In this document: in pieces, positions 1 to 8,905 of the stretch
Layout of the letters: every line of letters begins with the position of its first letter
Position numbering within the stretch: position 1 is the stretch's first letter
Assembly (NCBI RefSeq): GCF_900115845.1
Contig: NZ_FOXX01000015.1
Location: 1 to 53,908 of the forward strand
Reading direction: 5' to 3'
Source of the DNA: Priestia endophytica DSM 13796
Lineage (GTDB): Bacteria > Bacillota > Bacilli > Bacillales > Bacillaceae_H
Length of the DNA stretch: 53,908 nucleotides
Made by a program: the position numbers and the translations under genes
The notes under the pieces: model-generated
The model's database searches: none
The model's input: the letters and a program-made list of their open reading frames with translations, nothing else
What the model was told of the DNA's origin: nothing

Positions 1-76
1 GGAGGATTAGCTCAGCTGGGAGAGCATCTGCCTTACAAGCAGAGGGTCGGCGGTTCGAGCCCGTCATCCTCCACCA
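1..76 (+). tRNA. tRNA-Val (anticodon TAC)
   Basis: This is a complete cloverleaf beginning at the first base of the window. The acceptor arm GGAGGAT (1-7) pairs with ATCCTCC (66-72), followed by discriminator A73 and an encoded CCA. The anticodon stem TCTGC/GCAGA encloses the loop CTTACAA, giving anticodon TAC (34-36), which reads valine GTA codons. It is the first of five co-oriented tRNAs, a run typical of Bacillus genomes that often follows rRNA genes; any such genes would lie outside the window. Confidence 0.96.
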
Positions 77-99
77 TTTAAAAGAATATAGTAACCTAT

Positions 100-172
<73 letters not shown>

Positions 173-184
173 TCCTTATTTCTT

Positions 185-269
185 GGAGGGGTAGCGAAGT
201 GGCTAAACGCGGCAGACTGTAAATCTGCTCCCTCTGGGTTCGGCGGTTCGAATCCGTCCCCCTCCACCA
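185..269 (+). tRNA. tRNA-Tyr (anticodon GTA)
   Basis: This is a class II tRNA with a long variable arm (CCCTCTGGGTTCGG region), as expected for bacterial tRNA-Tyr. The acceptor GGAGGGG (185-191) pairs with CCCCTCC (259-265), with discriminator A266 and encoded CCA. The anticodon loop reads CTGTAAA, giving GTA for tyrosine. Confidence 0.96.
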
Positions 270-318
270 TTTTTGTTTAAAACAAAAGAAATTGGGTAAA
301 CTACATATAGAATAATAT

Positions 319-393
319 TGGGCTATAGCCAAGCGGTAAGGCAACGGACTTTGACTCCGTCATGCGTTGGTTCGAATCCAGCTAGCCCAGCCA
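319..393 (+). tRNA. tRNA-Gln (anticodon TTG)
   Basis: The acceptor TGGGCTA (319-325) pairs with TAGCCCA (383-389). Discriminator G390 and an encoded CCA follow. The anticodon stem CGGAC/GTCCG region encloses TTTGACT, giving TTG, which decodes glutamine CAA. Starting with U1 is typical of bacterial tRNA-Gln. Confidence 0.95.
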
Positions 394-395
394 AT

Positions 396-468
396 GAGCC
401 ATTAGCTCAGTTGGTAGAGCATCTGACTTTTAATCAGAGGGTCGAAGGTTCGAGTCCTTCATGGCTCA
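396..468 (+). tRNA. tRNA-Lys (anticodon TTT)
   Basis: The acceptor GAGCCAT (396-402) pairs with ATGGCTC (461-467), discriminator A468, and no CCA is encoded. The anticodon loop CTTTTAA gives TTT, decoding lysine. It starts only two bases after the CCA of tRNA-Gln, so the two are processed from one precursor. It is the last tRNA before the terminator. Confidence 0.96.
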
Positions 469-487
469 TCTTGATTCATTGGAACTT

Positions 488-535
488 AAAACCGTGAAGA
501 TTTTCATATTTTGTGAAAATCTTCACGGTTTTTTA
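488..535 (+). terminator. Intrinsic terminator of the tRNA operon
   Basis: A perfect 19-bp stem (488-506 with 514-532) has a 7-nt loop and runs into a T tract. It lies 20 bp after tRNA-Lys and separates the tRNA operon from sigW. The A run on the 5' side means it could also act on the other strand. The rest of 536-748 is A+T rich, and I see no gene in it. Confidence 0.93.
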
Positions 536-748
536 TATATTGAAAACGAAGGCTTTCTATATTAACTAATCATATCTTCTTGATTCTATTTTCCCTCTTA
601 TTTAAAGGTGGATATTCTTTTGTTCTTTCTTTGGTTTCCTTTTTTTATACATATAAAAGTAGAAATGGGAAAAAATTAAATTTTGTCTCTTTTGTAATAT
701 AAAAAATGTTAAAATGTATCATTAGAATGAAAAATATTTGCGGAGAAA

Positions 749-774
749 TGAAACCTTTTAGAAAAAGAATCGTA
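749..774 (+). promoter_or_regulatory. SigW-type (autoregulatory) promoter of sigW
   Basis: TGAAAC (749-754) is followed by exactly 16 bases and CGTA (771-774). This is the consensus recognised by the extracytoplasmic sigma factor SigW in Bacillus. Its position about 40 bp upstream of the sigW start implies positive autoregulation, as known in B. subtilis. Transcription would begin near 781, so the upstream in-frame ATG at 791 would have almost no leader and no ribosome site. Confidence 0.9.
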
Positions 775-811
775 CTACAATTATCCCGCAATGGGCGGAG
801 GTACTCAGGAG

Positions 812-1375
812 ATGGATTTGTTTATAAAAAGCAAGATAAAGAAAGTGAAAAAAGGGGATCAGAACGCTTTTGCTGAGGTTGTAGAGTATTATAAAGATAA
901 AATCTATCAGCTTTGCTACAGGATGTTAGGAAATGCTCATGAAGCAGAAGATATGGCACAGGAAGCCTTCTTACGCGCATATGTTAATATTGATAGCTAT
1001 GATATTAAGCGTAAGTTCTCAACATGGCTTTATCGAATTGCTACAAACCTCTGCATTGACCGCATTCGAAAAAAGAAACCTGATTACTTTCTTGATGCTG
1101 AGGTTGCTGGGACTGAAGGACTGAACATGTACTCTCAAATTGCTGCAGATGGAGAGCTCCCAGAAGAAAGTGTAGAAAAACTTGAGCTTCACGAATATGT
1201 GCAGCAACAAATTGCCCAGTTGCCTGAAAAATATCGAACAGTTATTATTTTAAAGTATGTAGATGAACTTCCTTTAAAAGAGATTAGCGATATTATGGAG
1301 TTACCAATTGGGACAGTGAAAACAAGGATTCATCGTGGACGAGAGGCTTTAAGAAAGAAGCTCCGTCATATGTAA
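812..1375 (+). CDS. sigW: ECF RNA polymerase sigma factor SigW
   Basis: SigW directs RNA polymerase to cell-envelope stress and antibiotic-resistance genes. The 187-residue product has the length of B. subtilis SigW. Region 2 (about residues 20-90) contains the -10 recognition helix ending in RKFSTWLYRIATN. Region 4 (about 130-187) contains the helix-turn-helix ending in GTVKTRIHRGREALR. I chose ATG 812 because GGAGG at 797-801 sits 10 bases upstream and a family-like N terminus follows. An upstream in-frame ATG at 791 has no ribosome site. The next gene, rsiW, starts 12 bp downstream, so the factor and its antagonist are co-transcribed from the SigW promoter at 749. Confidence 0.97.
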   Translation: MDLFIKSKIKKVKKGDQNAFAEVVEYYKDKIYQLCYRMLGNAHEAEDMAQEAFLRAYVNIDSYDIKRKFSTWLYRIATNLCIDRIRKKKPDYFLDAEVAGTEGLNMYSQIAADGELPEESVEKLELHEYVQQQIAQLPEKYRTVIILKYVDELPLKEISDIMELPIGTVKTRIHRGREALRKKLRHM

Positions 1376-1387
1376 GGGGTGATTGCT

Positions 1388-1993
1388 ATGGAATGTAAAA
1401 ATGTTTCACTATTTATGCATGAATATCTTGATGGAGATATAGAGGCAGCTGATGAACAGAAGCTAAGAAAACATCTCCAAGAGTGTGAGGAGTGTAGTGA
1501 GCATTTTCGTGAGCTGAAACGAACAATTGCTTTTATTCAAAGTACTTCACATGGTAGTGCTCCAGCAAACTTCACGGAAGGAGTCATGAAACGTTTACCT
1601 GTAGAGCGTAAACGAGCAAAAGCAAGAAGATGGTTACAAGGCCATCCCCTTCTAACCGCAGCAGCTGTTTTTTTCGTTCTCATGCTTGGAGGAGCACTTT
1701 CTAGCTGGTCGAATAACAGTGAGTTCTCTGTGTCAAAACAGGACAACGTTGAAGTGAAAGGACATACGGCAATTGTCCCAGAAGGAAAGACTGTCCAAGG
1801 AGATCTTGTTGTGAGGAACGGTAATACTCGTATAGAAGGTAAAGTAAATGGAAGTGTGACCGTCATTAACGGTTCTAATTATCTTGCATCAGCAGGGGAA
1901 GTAACTGGCGAGATTAGAGAGTTAGATCAAATGTTTGAATGGTTATGGTACAAAATGAAGTCGACAACAGATAACATTGTGCATGCTTTTTAG
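1388..1993 (+). CDS. rsiW: Anti-sigma-W factor RsiW
   Basis: RsiW is a single-pass membrane protein that holds SigW inactive until it is cut by regulated proteolysis during envelope stress. The 201-residue product has the zinc-containing anti-sigma motif H29-x3-C33-x2-C36 in its cytoplasmic N-terminal domain, and one membrane span at about residues 88-105. An extracellular domain rich in beta-type repeats follows. ATG 1388 is preferred over GTG 1379 because AGGGGTG ends about 7 bases before it and because the family starts near this point. A terminator follows directly, so sigW-rsiW forms a two-gene operon. Confidence 0.95.
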   Translation: MECKNVSLFMHEYLDGDIEAADEQKLRKHLQECEECSEHFRELKRTIAFIQSTSHGSAPANFTEGVMKRLPVERKRAKARRWLQGHPLLTAAAVFFVLMLGGALSSWSNNSEFSVSKQDNVEVKGHTAIVPEGKTVQGDLVVRNGNTRIEGKVNGSVTVINGSNYLASAGEVTGEIRELDQMFEWLWYKMKSTTDNIVHAF

Positions 1994-2004
1994 AAATTAG
2001 GGAA

Positions 2005-2060
2005 GATGATATAAAAAGGCAGTTATTTTACTACTTTGCCTTTTTTATATCATCTTTTTT
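2005..2060 (+). terminator. Intrinsic terminator after rsiW
   Basis: A long stem pairs GATGATATAAAAAGGCA (2005-2021) with 2037-2054, with a single bulged T, and is followed by seven T residues. It ends the sigW-rsiW transcript. The 170 bp that follow hold only the A+T-rich promoter and leader region of cdaA, where I cannot assign a confident -35/-10 pair. Confidence 0.9.
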
Positions 2061-2234
2061 TCAACTTGTTAACAACGCTCATATTAATACGTTTTATGAT
2101 ATAATAAAAAAGTTATGAAGCTTTTGAAATCACTATGGTAAAGCATATTAAAGTATTCACAAAACTAAATAAACGAATAATAATTAGACGGTATAAAAAA
2201 TAGGGTAATGATTATGTAAAGAGGAAGTGAGATC

Positions 2235-3056
2235 ATGCTCTTTGGAGAGCTACCGGTTTTGAATTATGTAGGAAATGTTATCGATGTTCTCCTAGTCTGG
2301 TTCGTTATTTATAAAATCATTATGGTAATTCGAGGTACAAAAGCCGTTCAACTTTTGAAAGGGATTACGGTAATTATTGTTGTCCAGTTCTTAAGTAAAT
2401 TTTTAGGATTGAGAACGCTCGAATGGATTATGGACCAGGCACTTACATGGGGATTCTTAGCAATTATTATCATCTTCCAACCAGAGCTAAGACGTGCTTT
2501 AGAACAATTGGGACGCGGGAAGCTCTTTTCTCGAGGCTCGGTTCCTGAAGAAGATGAACAAACAAAAGTAATTGAAGCAGTTGTAAAAGCAACAAGTTAT
2601 ATGGCGAAAAGACGTATTGGTGCTCTTATTTCTATTGAACGTGAAACAGGAATGGGAGATTATATTGAAACAGGAATAGATCTAAAAGCAAAGGTATCAT
2701 CTGAATTACTAATTAACTTATTCATTCCGAATACCCCGCTGCACGATGGTGCGGTTATTTTACAGCGCAATGAAGTAGCAGCAGCAGCTTGTTATCTTCC
2801 ACTTTCAGAAAGTCCTTTTATTTCTAAAGAACTAGGAACACGACATCGTGCAGCTGTTGGAATAAGTGAAGTGACAGATAGTATTACGGTAATTGTTTCT
2901 GAGGAAACAGGCGGTATTTCTGTGACTAAGAACGGTGAGCTTCATCGTGAATTAACTCCAGATTCTCTTGGTGAAATGCTGACAAGCACACTTATTGGCC
3001 AAACGAGATCATCCTCTGGAGCTCGCTGGCAGTGGAGGGGGAAAAGAGATGGATAA
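2235..3056 (+). CDS. cdaA: Diadenylate cyclase CdaA
   Basis: CdaA makes cyclic di-AMP from two ATP at the membrane; this messenger controls potassium and osmolyte transport and cell-wall balance. The 273-residue protein has three membrane spans (about 12-30, 38-56 and 66-82) and then a DisA_N cyclase domain. The catalytic DGA motif is at 171-173 and the RHR motif at 203-205, both intact. GAGGAAGTGA lies 7 bases before ATG 2235. The gene overlaps cdaR by 8 bp and is followed by glmM, the conserved c-di-AMP/amino-sugar cluster of Bacillota. CdaR and GlmM are both known to bind and restrain CdaA. Confidence 0.97.
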   Translation: MLFGELPVLNYVGNVIDVLLVWFVIYKIIMVIRGTKAVQLLKGITVIIVVQFLSKFLGLRTLEWIMDQALTWGFLAIIIIFQPELRRALEQLGRGKLFSRGSVPEEDEQTKVIEAVVKATSYMAKRRIGALISIERETGMGDYIETGIDLKAKVSSELLINLFIPNTPLHDGAVILQRNEVAAAACYLPLSESPFISKELGTRHRAAVGISEVTDSITVIVSEETGGISVTKNGELHRELTPDSLGEMLTSTLIGQTRSSSGARWQWRGKRDG

Positions 3057-4518
3057 ACTTATGAATAATCATTGGTTTATGAAAATCATCGCTTTACTAT
3101 TAGCTTTTATGCTGTATCTATCCGTCACATTAGAAGAAACAGGAAGCAGCAGCTCTCCTTTTAACTCTTCAAGTAGAAGTGGAAGTACAAGCAATGAAGA
3201 AACCCAAACCATTCAAGATGTTCCTGTTACAGCTTATTTTGATGATGATAAATACATTGTATCAGGACTGCCTGAAACAGTAGATATTACCTTGAAAGGA
3301 TCAAAGAGTAACATTAAACTTCAGCGAGATGTGAAAGTATATGCTAACTTAGAAAACTTAAAGCCAGGTAATCATCAAGTTAAACTTCATCATAATATTG
3401 ACGATGGATTAAGTGTTGAAATTGATCCAAAAACTGTGCAAGTTACAATAGAGGGAAAAGTGTCAAAAAAGTTCCCACTTGAGGTTAGCTTAGCCTCAGA
3501 CCAGATTAAATCTGGATATGTGGCAGGCACTCCTTCTGTTTCACCTAAAAGCGTTGTTGTAACAGGTGGAAAGTCACAGATTGAATCTATTTCTTCTGTG
3601 AAGGCATTAGTTGAAGAAGATGATGCAGATAGCACAATAAAGCAACAAGCCAAAGTTGTAGCTTTTGATCGCAACTTAAATAAACTTAACGTTGATATAA
3701 ATCCAGAGTTTGTACAAGTTAATATACCAATCAAAAGGGAAAGCAAAAGTGTCCCATTGAAGTTTGAAGCATCTGGAACTCCCAGTGAGGGAGTGGAGGT
3801 AACAAGCATCGAACCACAGACAAAAGAAGCTGTTATTTATGGAGATGAAGATGCTTTAAAGAGTGTGAGTGAAATTTCAGAAATTCCTGTTGATGTTAGC
3901 GATATTAGAGGTACGGAGACCATAGAGGTGAACGTTCCTTTACCAGAAGGCATCAAGCGAGTAAGTCCTGAAAGTGTAAAAGTCAAAGTTAACACTTCTG
4001 AAGGTAGTACAAAGGAAGAAGAAGTTAAGGAAGACGAAAAAGAAACAGCAGAAAAAGAAACAACGAAACCAGAAGAGACTACAACAGAAGAGGAAGAGAA
4101 AGAACAGGAGAAGGAAGATGAAGAAGAGACGAATTCAACGAGAACTATTAGTGGTGTCAGTCTCTCAATTGGAGGTCAATCGGACTCTTTTCTTTATCAA
4201 ATGTTAACTCCATCAAATGGGACAATTAGCATAAGTGCAACAGGACCTAAAGATACAATTCAATCTCTAAGTGCAGGAGATATTAGCGCAAGTGTGAGTG
4301 CAAGCGGGTACGAAGCAGGTACATATACATTGCCTATTAGCGTAAGCGGGCCAAGTGGAGTGCAAATCACCCCGAACACGAGCACTGCCAAAGTAGAGAT
4401 AACAGCTAAAGAACAAGAAGAAGAAGAAGAACCAACACCAGAAGAAGAAGAGCAGCAAGGTGAACAAACAACAAATTACGAACAGCAACAAGAACAAAAT
4501 CCAGCAAACAGTGAATAA
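3049..4518 (+). CDS. cdaR: CdaA regulator CdaR (YbbR-domain protein)
   Basis: CdaR is an extracytoplasmic, membrane-anchored regulator of the diadenylate cyclase CdaA. The 489-residue product has one N-terminal span (about residues 10-26) followed by YbbR repeats; each is seen as a short beta-rich unit ending in patterns such as SVEIDPKTVQVTIEGK. Between the third and last repeat lies a roughly 45-residue low-complexity E/K/T-rich linker, and the C terminus is a Glu/Gln-rich tail. I chose ATG 3049, inside the end of cdaA, because GGAGGGG sits 8 bases before it. A longer frame from TTG 2995 is only the cdaA overlap. Confidence 0.95.
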   Translation: MDKLMNNHWFMKIIALLLAFMLYLSVTLEETGSSSSPFNSSSRSGSTSNEETQTIQDVPVTAYFDDDKYIVSGLPETVDITLKGSKSNIKLQRDVKVYANLENLKPGNHQVKLHHNIDDGLSVEIDPKTVQVTIEGKVSKKFPLEVSLASDQIKSGYVAGTPSVSPKSVVVTGGKSQIESISSVKALVEEDDADSTIKQQAKVVAFDRNLNKLNVDINPEFVQVNIPIKRESKSVPLKFEASGTPSEGVEVTSIEPQTKEAVIYGDEDALKSVSEISEIPVDVSDIRGTETIEVNVPLPEGIKRVSPESVKVKVNTSEGSTKEEEVKEDEKETAEKETTKPEETTTEEEEKEQEKEDEEETNSTRTISGVSLSIGGQSDSFLYQMLTPSNGTISISATGPKDTIQSLSAGDISASVSASGYEAGTYTLPISVSGPSGVQITPNTSTAKVEITAKEQEEEEEPTPEEEEQQGEQTTNYEQQQEQNPANSE

Positions 4519-4533
4519 AGGAGAGAATATGAA

Positions 4534-5883
4534 ATGGGTAAATATTTTGGTACAGATGGAGTTCGTGGGGTAGCGAACAGTGAATTAACACCTGAATTAG
4601 CCTTTCGGGTAGGACGCTTTGGGGGATATGTCCTAACAAAAGATATGGAGCGACCAAAAGTCCTAATTGGCCGTGATACACGTGTTTCTGGTCATATGTT
4701 AGAAGGGGCCCTTGTAGCAGGTCTTCTTTCAATTGGAGCGGAGGTTATGCGTTTAGGCGTTATCTCAACACCAGGAGTAGCATATTTAACAAAAGCAACA
4801 GGTGCACAAGCAGGAGTGATGATTTCTGCTTCACATAACCCTGTTCAGGATAATGGCATCAAGTTCTTTGGTTCTGATGGTTTTAAACTTTCAGATGAGC
4901 AGGAAGAGGAAATTGAAGCCCTTTTAAATAGTACTGAAGATACATTACCACGTCCAACAGGAGCGGACCTTGGTCAAGTGAATGATTACTTTGAAGGTGG
5001 TCAAAAATATCTTCAATACTTGAAGCAGAGTGTTGATGAGGACTTCTCTGATATTCATGTTGCACTTGACTGTGCACATGGAGCAACGTCTTCTCTAGCT
5101 GCTCATCTTTTCGCAGATCTAGAAGCAGAAATTTCAACAATGGGAGCTTCTCCGAACGGTACGAACATTAATGATGGAGTTGGATCTACACATCCTGAAG
5201 TGCTTGCTGAATTCGTAAAAGAAAAAGGTGCTGACGTGGGACTTGCTTTTGATGGAGACGGAGATCGTTTAATTGCTGTTGACGAAAAAGGGCAGATTGT
5301 TGATGGAGACCAAATCATGTATATCTGTGCAAAATATTTAAATGAGCAAGGCATGCTGAACGAAGGTACTGTTGTATCCACAGTAATGAGTAACCTTGGC
5401 TTCTATAAAGCACTTGAAGAGCATAGCGTAAAAAGTGTAAAAACTGCGGTAGGAGATCGCTATGTTGTCGAAGAGATGAAGAAGAATGGATACAACTTAG
5501 GAGGAGAGCAGTCAGGACATATTATTTTCCTTGACTACATTTCAACAGGAGATGGAATGCTTTCTGCTATCCAGCTTGTGAATATTATGAAGGTAACCAA
5601 AAAGTCACTTTCAGAGCTTGCTAGTGAAATGAAGAAATTCCCGCAAATCCTACAAAATGTTCGTGTAACAGATAAGCATAATGTAACATCTAATGAAAAA
5701 GTAAAAAATATTATTGAAGAAGTAGAGCAAGAAATGGGAGACAATGGCCGTGTACTTGTAAGACCTTCTGGTACAGAACCATTAGTGCGCGTAATGGTAG
5801 AAGCTCCTACAGATAAAGAATGTAAAGAATACGTAGATCGCATTGTAAAAGTTGTTGTAGACGAAATGGGTCTAGACGCTTAA
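4534..5883 (+). CDS. glmM: Phosphoglucosamine mutase GlmM
   Basis: GlmM interconverts glucosamine-6-phosphate and glucosamine-1-phosphate, the second step towards UDP-GlcNAc and peptidoglycan. The 449-residue protein shows the catalytic phosphoserine loop ISASHNP (Ser100), the metal-binding DGDGDR loop (about 240-245), the sugar-binding GGEQSGH and the phosphate-binding RPSGTEP near the C terminus. All key residues are present. AAGGAGAG precedes ATG 4534. It lies 15 bp after cdaR and is the last gene of the cdaA operon, followed by a terminator. Confidence 0.98.
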   Translation: MGKYFGTDGVRGVANSELTPELAFRVGRFGGYVLTKDMERPKVLIGRDTRVSGHMLEGALVAGLLSIGAEVMRLGVISTPGVAYLTKATGAQAGVMISASHNPVQDNGIKFFGSDGFKLSDEQEEEIEALLNSTEDTLPRPTGADLGQVNDYFEGGQKYLQYLKQSVDEDFSDIHVALDCAHGATSSLAAHLFADLEAEISTMGASPNGTNINDGVGSTHPEVLAEFVKEKGADVGLAFDGDGDRLIAVDEKGQIVDGDQIMYICAKYLNEQGMLNEGTVVSTVMSNLGFYKALEEHSVKSVKTAVGDRYVVEEMKKNGYNLGGEQSGHIIFLDYISTGDGMLSAIQLVNIMKVTKKSLSELASEMKKFPQILQNVRVTDKHNVTSNEKVKNIIEEVEQEMGDNGRVLVRPSGTEPLVRVMVEAPTDKECKEYVDRIVKVVVDEMGLDA

Positions 5884-5889
5884 TCCTTT

Positions 5890-5932
5890 ATGCATAGGAA
5901 GTGGAACGTTTTCACTTCTTATGCATATTTTT
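5890..5932 (+). terminator. Intrinsic terminator of the cdaA-cdaR-glmM operon
   Basis: A 14-bp stem (5890-5903 with 5913-5926, one wobble pair) is followed by ATTTTTATT. It separates glmM from the glmS promoter and ribozyme, so glmS is transcribed on its own. Confidence 0.88.
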
Positions 5933-6073
5933 ATTAATGTCTGATACTTTATGGTAGATGACAAGCCTGTTATACAGTTGTAAATATCGTCATAAAATGC
6001 TTAACAGGAGGGATGAGTAAAGGGTTTTAACCTGTAAAAAAACAATTTTGAAAAATTGTTCACAAAATTTTAA

Positions 6074-6102
6074 TTGACGGTTTTTTTGGACTATTGTAAT
6101 AT
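6074..6102 (+). promoter_or_regulatory. SigA-type promoter of glmS
   Basis: TTGACG (6074-6079), a 17-bp spacer and TAATAT (6097-6102) give a good vegetative promoter. A start near 6109 yields a leader that reaches the glmS ribozyme about 50 bases later. Confidence 0.75.
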
Positions 6103-6149
6103 AAAGCTGTTCGTCTCTTAAATATGGAAAAAGAGGCAACGCTACATTT

Positions 6150-6335
6150 AACGTATTTATAAAAGCGCCTGAACTAAGCAAAGAGACGGAACTGTTGCTT
6201 AGTTGACGAGGAGGAGGTTTATCGATATTTCGGCGGATGCCTCCCGGCTGAATGTGACCACAGCCGTAATTTTCTTGTCTAAATCAGCGAGGTGACTCGT
6301 TGGACAACGACAGAAAAGTGGTTTCTTTTGTATTT
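6150..6335 (+). ncRNA. glmS ribozyme-riboswitch (glucosamine-6-phosphate dependent)
   Basis: The leader of glmS matches the self-cleaving glmS ribozyme. AAAAGCGCC carries the cleavage site between A6164 and G6165. A P1 hairpin follows (ACTAAGC at about 6173 with GCTTAGT at about 6197). The conserved core GAGGAGGTTTATCG, the GGCGGATGCCTCCCGGCTGA segment (pieces around 6209-6251) and the P4 element GCGAGGTGACTCGT (6287-6300) are all visible. In known members glucosamine-6-phosphate acts as cofactor for cleavage, and the cut mRNA is degraded by RNase J, closing a feedback loop on glmS. P4 ends about 40 bases before the glmS ribosome site. Confidence 0.96.
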
Positions 6336-6371
6336 AAACTTGTTCGGTTTAACTTAAGGAGGAAAAAGTTT

Positions 6372-8174
6372 ATGTGTGGAATTGTCGGCTATATTGGAAC
6401 TCAAGATTCAAAAGAAATTTTATTACGTGGATTAGAAAAACTTGAATATCGTGGCTATGATTCAGCAGGTATTGCTGTAATCGGAGACAACGGTGTTCAA
6501 CTTTTTAAAGAAAAAGGACGTATTGCGAAATTACGTGACGCAGTTGATTATGACGTAGTAGCACCAGCTGGAATTGGTCATACACGTTGGGCAACACACG
6601 GAGAGCCAAGTAAATTAAATGCTCACCCTCATAAAAGTACTTCAGGTCGTTTTACATTAGTGCATAACGGCGTTATCGAGAACTATTCACTATTAAAAAA
6701 TGAATACTTACAAGATGTAACATTTGTAAGTGATACAGATACAGAAGTTATCGTGCAACTTGTTGAAAAATTTGCAAACGAAGGATTAGATGTTGATGCA
6801 GCTTTCCGTAAGACAGTAGGTCTTTTACATGGTTCATATGGTTTAGCTCTTATCGATGAAAAAGACCCTGATACTATTTTTGTAGCAAAAAACAAAAGCC
6901 CACTTCTTGTTGGTCTTGGTGATGGATTTAATGTTGTAGCAAGTGATGCAATGGCAATGTTACAAGTAACAGACCAATATTTAGAGCTTATGGATAAGGA
7001 AGTTGTTATTGTTCGTCGTGATAATGTAACAATTGAAACGTTAGAAGGCGAAATCATGGAACGTAAGCCTTACACAGCTCTAATTGACGCAAGTGACATT
7101 GAAAAAGGAACATATCCTCACTATATGCTAAAAGAAGTTGATGAGCAGCCTGGTGTTATTCGTAAAATTATTAGCGAATACCAAGATGCTAACAACGAGC
7201 TTAAAATTGATGAAGATATCTTAAAAGCAATGAACGAAGCAGATCGTCTTTACATCGTTGCATGCGGAACAAGCTACCATGCAGGTCTTGTTGGTAAGCA
7301 GTTCATTGAGCAATGGGCCAAAGTTCCTGTAGAAGTTCACGTGGCAAGTGAGTTCTCATACAATATGCCGCTTCTTTCTGAAAAGCCGTTATTTGTCTTT
7401 ATCTCTCAAAGTGGAGAAACAGCAGACAGCCGTTCAGTACTTGTTCAAGTAAAAGAAATGGGCCATAAAGCTCTTACTATTACAAACGTACAAGGTTCAA
7501 CACTTTCTCGTGAGGCAGATTACACGCTTCTTCTTCATGCAGGTCCTGAGATTGCTGTAGCTTCTACAAAAGCATACACAGCACAACTAGCTGTTCTATC
7601 TATTCTTTCAGCTGTTACAGCTAAATCAAAAGGAATTGAGCTTGGTTTTGATTTCTTACAAGAACTTGCTATTGCAGCAAACGCAATCGAAACACTTTGC
7701 GATGATAAAGAAGAAATGGAAAAAATCGCACGTGAATTCCTATCAACAACTCGTAATGCTTTCTTTATCGGCCGTGCAGTTGACTACTATGTAGGTCTTG
7801 AAGGATCACTAAAACTTAAAGAAATTTCTTATATTCAAGCAGAAGGTTTTGCTGGTGGAGAACTTAAACATGGTACAATCGCTCTTATTGAGAACGGTAC
7901 ACCTGTTATTGCTCTAGCAACGCAAGCACATGTAAATTTAAGTATCCGTGGTAACGTGCAAGAAGTAGCAGCTCGTGGTGCTAATCCTTGTATCATTTCT
8001 ATGGAAGGCTTGCAAACAGAAGAAGACCGTTATGTTCTTCCTGCTGTACATGAAACACTTGCACCGCTTGTAGCAGTTATTCCTCTTCAGCTTATTGCGT
8101 ACTATGCAGCATTACACCGCGATTGTGATGTTGATAAGCCACGTAACTTAGCAAAATCTGTTACAGTTGAGTAA
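6372..8174 (+). CDS. glmS: Glutamine-fructose-6-phosphate aminotransferase GlmS
   Basis: GlmS makes glucosamine-6-phosphate from fructose-6-phosphate and glutamine, feeding GlmM and cell-wall synthesis. The 600-residue product begins MCGIVGYIG, so Cys2 is the N-terminal nucleophile of the class II glutaminase domain (1-240). Two SIS sugar-isomerase domains follow (about 290-420 and 460-590, with CGTSYHAG and [11 protein letters not shown]). The C terminus ends [13 protein letters not shown], the usual closure of the channel. ATG 6372 has AAGGAGG 9 bases upstream. The reading frame is open back to TTG 6300, but that part is ribozyme P4 and is not coding. Confidence 0.98.
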   Translation: MCGIVGYIGTQDSKEILLRGLEKLEYRGYDSAGIAVIGDNGVQLFKEKGRIAKLRDAVDYDVVAPAGIGHTRWATHGEPSKLNAHPHKSTSGRFTLVHNGVIENYSLLKNEYLQDVTFVSDTDTEVIVQLVEKFANEGLDVDAAFRKTVGLLHGSYGLALIDEKDPDTIFVAKNKSPLLVGLGDGFNVVASDAMAMLQVTDQYLELMDKEVVIVRRDNVTIETLEGEIMERKPYTALIDASDIEKGTYPHYMLKEVDEQPGVIRKIISEYQDANNELKIDEDILKAMNEADRLYIVACGTSYHAGLVGKQFIEQWAKVPVEVHVASEFSYNMPLLSEKPLFVFISQSGETADSRSVLVQVKEMGHKALTITNVQGSTLSREADYTLLLHAGPEIAVASTKAYTAQLAVLSILSAVTAKSKGIELGFDFLQELAIAANAIETLCDDKEEMEKIAREFLSTTRNAFFIGRAVDYYVGLEGSLKLKEISYIQAEGFAGGELKHGTIALIENGTPVIALATQAHVNLSIRGNVQEVAARGANPCIISMEGLQTEEDRYVLPAVHETLAPLVAVIPLQLIAYYAALHRDCDVDKPRNLAKSVTVE

Positions 8175-8197
8175 GACAGTTTTATAAATAAAAACAT

Positions 8198-8233
8198 AAA
8201 AGCCGAGGCTGAATTCAGTCTCGGCTTTTTTTA
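8198..8233 (+). terminator. Intrinsic terminator of glmS
   Basis: AAAGCCGAGGCTGA pairs with TCAGTCTCGGCTTT (8198-8226) and is followed by a T run. It lies 24 bp after the glmS stop. Confidence 0.93.
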
Positions 8234-8368
8234 TTGCCGAAGATATTTAAAATTATACTATTATCAACTAAGCCCACTATATCTGCGGTCTCTGATCTCA
8301 TGATTCAGTTTTTTACGAATTGAGATAAAGGAGATAGAACAAAATAAAAACTACCATAAACAAAACAC

Positions 8369-8397
8369 TTGCCAAAAAGAAAAGTAAGGTGTATATT
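8369..8397 (+). promoter_or_regulatory. Promoter of the MarR-nitroreductase operon
   Basis: TTGCCA (8369-8374), a 17-bp spacer and TATATT (8392-8397). The tandem palindromes at 8399-8425 lie right on and after the expected start site, the classic position for a repressor. Confidence 0.7.
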
Positions 8398-8398
8398 A

Positions 8399-8425
8399 TT
8401 GATGCATCAATAATTGATGTATCAA
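8399..8425 (+). promoter_or_regulatory. Tandem palindromic operator, likely for the adjacent MarR protein
   Basis: TTGATGCATCAA (8399-8410) is a perfect 12-bp palindrome. TTGATGTATCAA (8414-8425) repeats it with one central mismatch, starting 15 bp later. Their position directly downstream of the -10 box would block transcription. MarR proteins bind such dyads as dimers and usually autoregulate; the assignment to this regulator is inference. Confidence 0.72.
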
Positions 8426-8457
8426 TAAATTCATTTGGAAGAAAGAAGGGATAATTT

Positions 8458-8892
8458 TTGACAACAAGGTGTTCACAAGAAGGGGAAATTTTATATCAAC
8501 TACACTATTTGAGCAAAGTGATTGGCCTGAAGTTTGAAGAGTGTACTGGTGTTAGCCAATCTCGATTAGAATTGCTAACATTGCTTTATCAAGTGGATGA
8601 AATCAGTCAAAGTGACCTTCAAAAAAAGGTGAATATTGATGGGGCTGCTATTACAAGACACGTCAAACAGCTTGAGACCAAAGGAATGGTATCAAGAAGA
8701 AGAAAACCTGAAGATAACCGGATAACGCTTGTTAAGTTATCGAACCAAGGACGAGAACGAATCGAGTCTTACAAGAAAGAGAAAGAGCGTTTCATGGAGG
8801 AAATGCTTGTTAATATTAGCACAGAAGAACGTAATGTGCTTCTTCATTTACTATCACAAATGAAAAAAAATATAGAAAATATTAAAGCATAG
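8458..8892 (+). CDS. ydgJ: MarR family regulator (YdgJ-like)
   Basis: The 144-residue protein has the MarR winged-helix plan: an N-terminal dimer helix, the recognition region SQSDLQKKVNIDGAAITRHVKQLE (about residues 50-75), the wing with RRRKPEDNRITLVKLS, and a C-terminal dimer helix. No ATG occurs before residue 76, so TTG 8458, with AGAAGGG 8 bases upstream, is the best start. It is 13 bp from the nitroreductase gene, and in B. subtilis ydgJ and ydgI form the same pair. It most likely represses this operon through the palindromes at 8399-8425 and responds to redox-active or aromatic compounds. The symbol rests on context and resemblance. Confidence 0.8.
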   Translation: MTTRCSQEGEILYQLHYLSKVIGLKFEECTGVSQSRLELLTLLYQVDEISQSDLQKKVNIDGAAITRHVKQLETKGMVSRRRKPEDNRITLVKLSNQGRERIESYKKEKERFMEEMLVNISTEERNVLLHLLSQMKKNIENIKA

Positions 8893-8905
8893 AGGAGTTT
8901 TACAG

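Noticed and set aside
3390-3809. 139-codon minus-strand ORF opposite cdaR, and the similar frames at 4267-4497 and 4406-4732
   Set aside because: They lie wholly inside cdaR or glmM, have no ribosome site, and the Leu/Phe-rich products simply mirror the GAA-rich acidic linker and tail of CdaR.
6300-6371. N-terminal extension of GlmS from TTG 6300
   Set aside because: GlmS must begin with Met-Cys so that Cys2 becomes the N-terminal nucleophile; the extension is part of the ribozyme P4 region, and AAGGAGG marks ATG 6372.
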